Virus record (IMG/VR): IMGVR_UViG_3300031715_000027
Span: 1-21,821 of that record
DNA from: a virus
Reading direction: 5' to 3' (one strand)
DNA length: 21,821 bases
Position 1 is the stretch's first letter. Each line of letters starts with the position of its first letter. The position numbers and the translations under genes were made by a program. Below are positions 20,185-21,821 of the stretch, piece after piece. The notes under the pieces are model-generated. The model was not told the origin of the DNA. It was given only the letters and a program-made list of their open reading frames with translations, and did no database searches.

Positions 20185-21801
20185 TCAGCTGTTGCCTCGG
20201 TACAGGCTCCGGAAGTCCACGGCCGTGCCGCCGTAGATGTGCCGGATCTTGTAGGTGAGCTTGTCCGCCGTGAACACCGACCCCACAGTCGGGTCGTTCT
20301 GCACGAACAGCTCGGGGTCGACCTGGCCGTTGTAGAACCCGAGCTCGATCGTCGGGATCATGTTCGGGTCAGCGACGATGAACCAGGCCGTCTGCGAGGT
20401 GGCTGTCCAGTAATCGACGACGACCGCTGTCATCCCCTGGTGCAGGTTGGGGACGTTCCCAGCCGCAGCTCCGTCCGGAGCGGCCACCGGCAGCACGACC
20501 GAGGACTCGGTGAGCTCGAAAGCGAGCTGCTCGAGGCTCGAGTTCACGACCAGGAGCTTCGGCACGATGGACAGGATGTCCTTCGTGTCCCCGTAGGCCG
20601 TCTGCTGGCGCATCGCGGCGCGGGCAGCCGACAGGTTCCCGTTCGACAACACCGTCGCCGCGGTGTTGTTGTGCCCCGCCACGAAGAGCGCCGTCCCGTC
20701 CGGGGTGTAGATCGGGTTCGTGATGAACCAGTCCCAGACGAAGCGGTAGAGCGTCTGCGCGGCCGCGAGGCCGAGCAGGGTCGGGATCCGCTGCACCGCA
20801 CGGATGTCGTCGTTGGCGATGGTCTCGAGGGTCAGGTCTTCCGTGCCACCCCGCTTGCTGATGGCGTAGGTCGCCTCCTCGTTCCCCGGCGTCGTGAGCG
20901 GCTGGTAGGGAGCGCCCTGGTTCACTCCAGGGAGCGTTCCGTAGCCGCCCAGACGCTCGATGCGCTGCGTACGGAAGTCGACGATCGGCACGATCGAGGA
21001 CACGACGCTTCGCCAGGTCTGGAGGTTCGGCTGCTGGTACATGGCCACCATCCGGCGGGTGATCGAGTCACCGAGGATGAGGTTCCACGTCCCGGACTGC
21101 GCCGACTCCGTGAGGCGCCGGGCCTTGGCCGAGTCGTAGTCACGCGCGCCGATCGACTCGCGCATCACCATCTCGGCGAGCTCGGCGCGACCCATACCGG
21201 CAGGGTTCGTCCCGGTGATGTCGCAGAAGGCGTGGGTGAGCGTGCGATAGCCCTCGAGCTGGCGGTGGGGATCGAAGAGGGCGTCGAGCGCGCCGATCTT
21301 CTTGTCGCGCTCTTCCTTCGTCACCCTCGAGATCTCGGTCGGCGCCCGGCCACCGCCGTCCACGAGCTGCTCACGCTCGAGCTCCCGGCGCATTTCGCCG
21401 TAGACCTGGATGTGAGAGGTCAGCTGCTTCTCGGTGAACCTCTCCGGGAGGCGCTTGGTGATCGACTCGACGAACCGGTCCTCGAGCCCGACGCCGGAGA
21501 CGGCCTCACGGATGAGCACACGTCCCATCATGGAGTCGCGCGCCACGACGGACTCCGTCGCGGCCCCGACGCCGGCAGTCTCGGTCTCGGTCTCACCCGT
21601 CTCTGAGCCGGTTCCGGTCTCGGTCTCTGTGCCCGTTTCCGTCTCGGTTCCACCTGTACCCGTGGGACTGTCCAGAAGCCGGGTCATGTCGGCCTCGTCC
21701 AGGCCGTACTCCTCGAGGACGGACTTGTGCTCTTGGAGCAACTCAGTCCGCTTCTCGGCGGTCGCGCCACGGAGCAGTTCGAGAAGCTCCTTGAGGGTCA
21801 T
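20185..21801 (-). CDS. Major capsid protein with N-terminal scaffold-like region
   Basis: A 538-residue protein that starts with ATG 21801 after GAAAAGGAGACA. Residues 1-43 are helical and charged (LKELLELLRGATAEKRTELL). Residues 47-76 are a Thr/Glu/Gly repeat linker, and 84-160 is another charged helical region (LEDRFVESITKRLPERF), like scaffold parts of capsid precursors. From about 160 onwards the sequence fits an HK97-fold capsid: SGTWNLILGDSITRRMVAMY, FRTQRIERLGGYGTLPG, YRFVWDWFITNPIYTPDG and a closing YKIRHIYGGTAVDFRSLYRG. About 150 N-terminal residues would be cut off by a protease during maturation (inference), and a protease gene is expected beyond the right edge. Confidence 0.88.
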   Translation of the reverse strand: MTLKELLELLRGATAEKRTELLQEHKSVLEEYGLDEADMTRLLDSPTGTGGTETETGTETETGTGSETGETETETAGVGAATESVVARDSMMGRVLIREAVSGVGLEDRFVESITKRLPERFTEKQLTSHIQVYGEMRRELEREQLVDGGGRAPTEISRVTKEERDKKIGALDALFDPHRQLEGYRTLTHAFCDITGTNPAGMGRAELAEMVMRESIGARDYDSAKARRLTESAQSGTWNLILGDSITRRMVAMYQQPNLQTWRSVVSSIVPIVDFRTQRIERLGGYGTLPGVNQGAPYQPLTTPGNEEATYAISKRGGTEDLTLETIANDDIRAVQRIPTLLGLAAAQTLYRFVWDWFITNPIYTPDGTALFVAGHNNTAATVLSNGNLSAARAAMRQQTAYGDTKDILSIVPKLLVVNSSLEQLAFELTESSVVLPVAAPDGAAAGNVPNLHQGMTAVVVDYWTATSQTAWFIVADPNMIPTIELGFYNGQVDPELFVQNDPTVGSVFTADKLTYKIRHIYGGTAVDFRSLYRGNS

Positions 21802-21804
21802 CTC

Positions 21805-21816
21805 TGTCTCCTTTTC
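21805..21816 (-). promoter_or_regulatory. Ribosome-binding site of the capsid gene
   Basis: GAAAAGGAGACA, then 3 nt, then the ATG at 21801. The identical 12-mer with identical spacing stands before the internal Acb2-like start at 8092. Confidence 0.85.
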
Positions 21817-21821
21817 ATCGG

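Noticed and set aside
20128-21606. Long plus-strand open frame (492 codons) opposite the capsid gene
   Set aside because: It is a mirror of the capsid codons in GC-rich DNA. Its translation is low complexity, rich in Arg, Gly, Val and Asp, with no recognisable domain, and it runs against the operon.

Overview
The window looks like the late half of a temperate siphovirus or prophage of a high-GC actinobacterium. The evidence is strongly GC-rich sequence, many GTG starts and one TTG start, tightly overlapping genes, and structural proteins of the kind found in actinophages. The exact host cannot be named. No tRNA, IS element or CRISPR array was seen.

Layout. Positions 1-188 hold repeated CCGGCCTATAT motifs in front of a plus-strand tyrosine integrase (189-1379). 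A small plus-strand lipoprotein gene follows (1445-1921). A hairpin with a T-run on the minus strand (1927-1953) ends the late operon. Everything from 1976 to 21801 is one closely packed minus-strand operon, read from right to left: major capsid protein with an N-terminal scaffold-like region, two small head proteins, head-tail connector, tail terminator-like protein, a small TTG-start protein, tail tube, tail assembly chaperone with a probable -1 frameshift, gp10-like protein, tape measure, distal tail protein, a hub-like minor tail protein, a seven-bladed propeller fibre, a glycosidase-like lysin, membrane proteins, a DUF1003 protein, an NlpC/P60-like protein, and a run of fibre or decoration proteins. 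The terminase, portal and protease genes should lie beyond the right edge. Repressor and replication genes are not in the window.

The most notable locus is 7487-8437. A one-TM protein runs in frame, with no stop codon, into a domain that matches the Acb2/Tad1 cyclic-nucleotide sponge (anti-CBASS) family. Inside it, an ATG at 8092 is preceded by the same 12-nt ribosome-binding sequence, at the same spacing, as the major capsid gene. This locus probably makes two proteins: a membrane-tethered sponge and a soluble one. A similar in-frame double cistron occurs in the lysin gene (9141-9938). The NlpC/P60-like protein (6499-7056) appears circularly permuted relative to YiiX-like relatives, and a fibre gene carries 18 tandem 19-residue repeats.

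How the genes work together: the right half builds the capsid, connector and tail. The middle encodes the tail tip, adsorption, lysis and membrane functions, plus a likely defence inhibitor. The left part encodes further fibres. The integrase and lipoprotein, transcribed towards the late operon, are the lysogeny-side genes.
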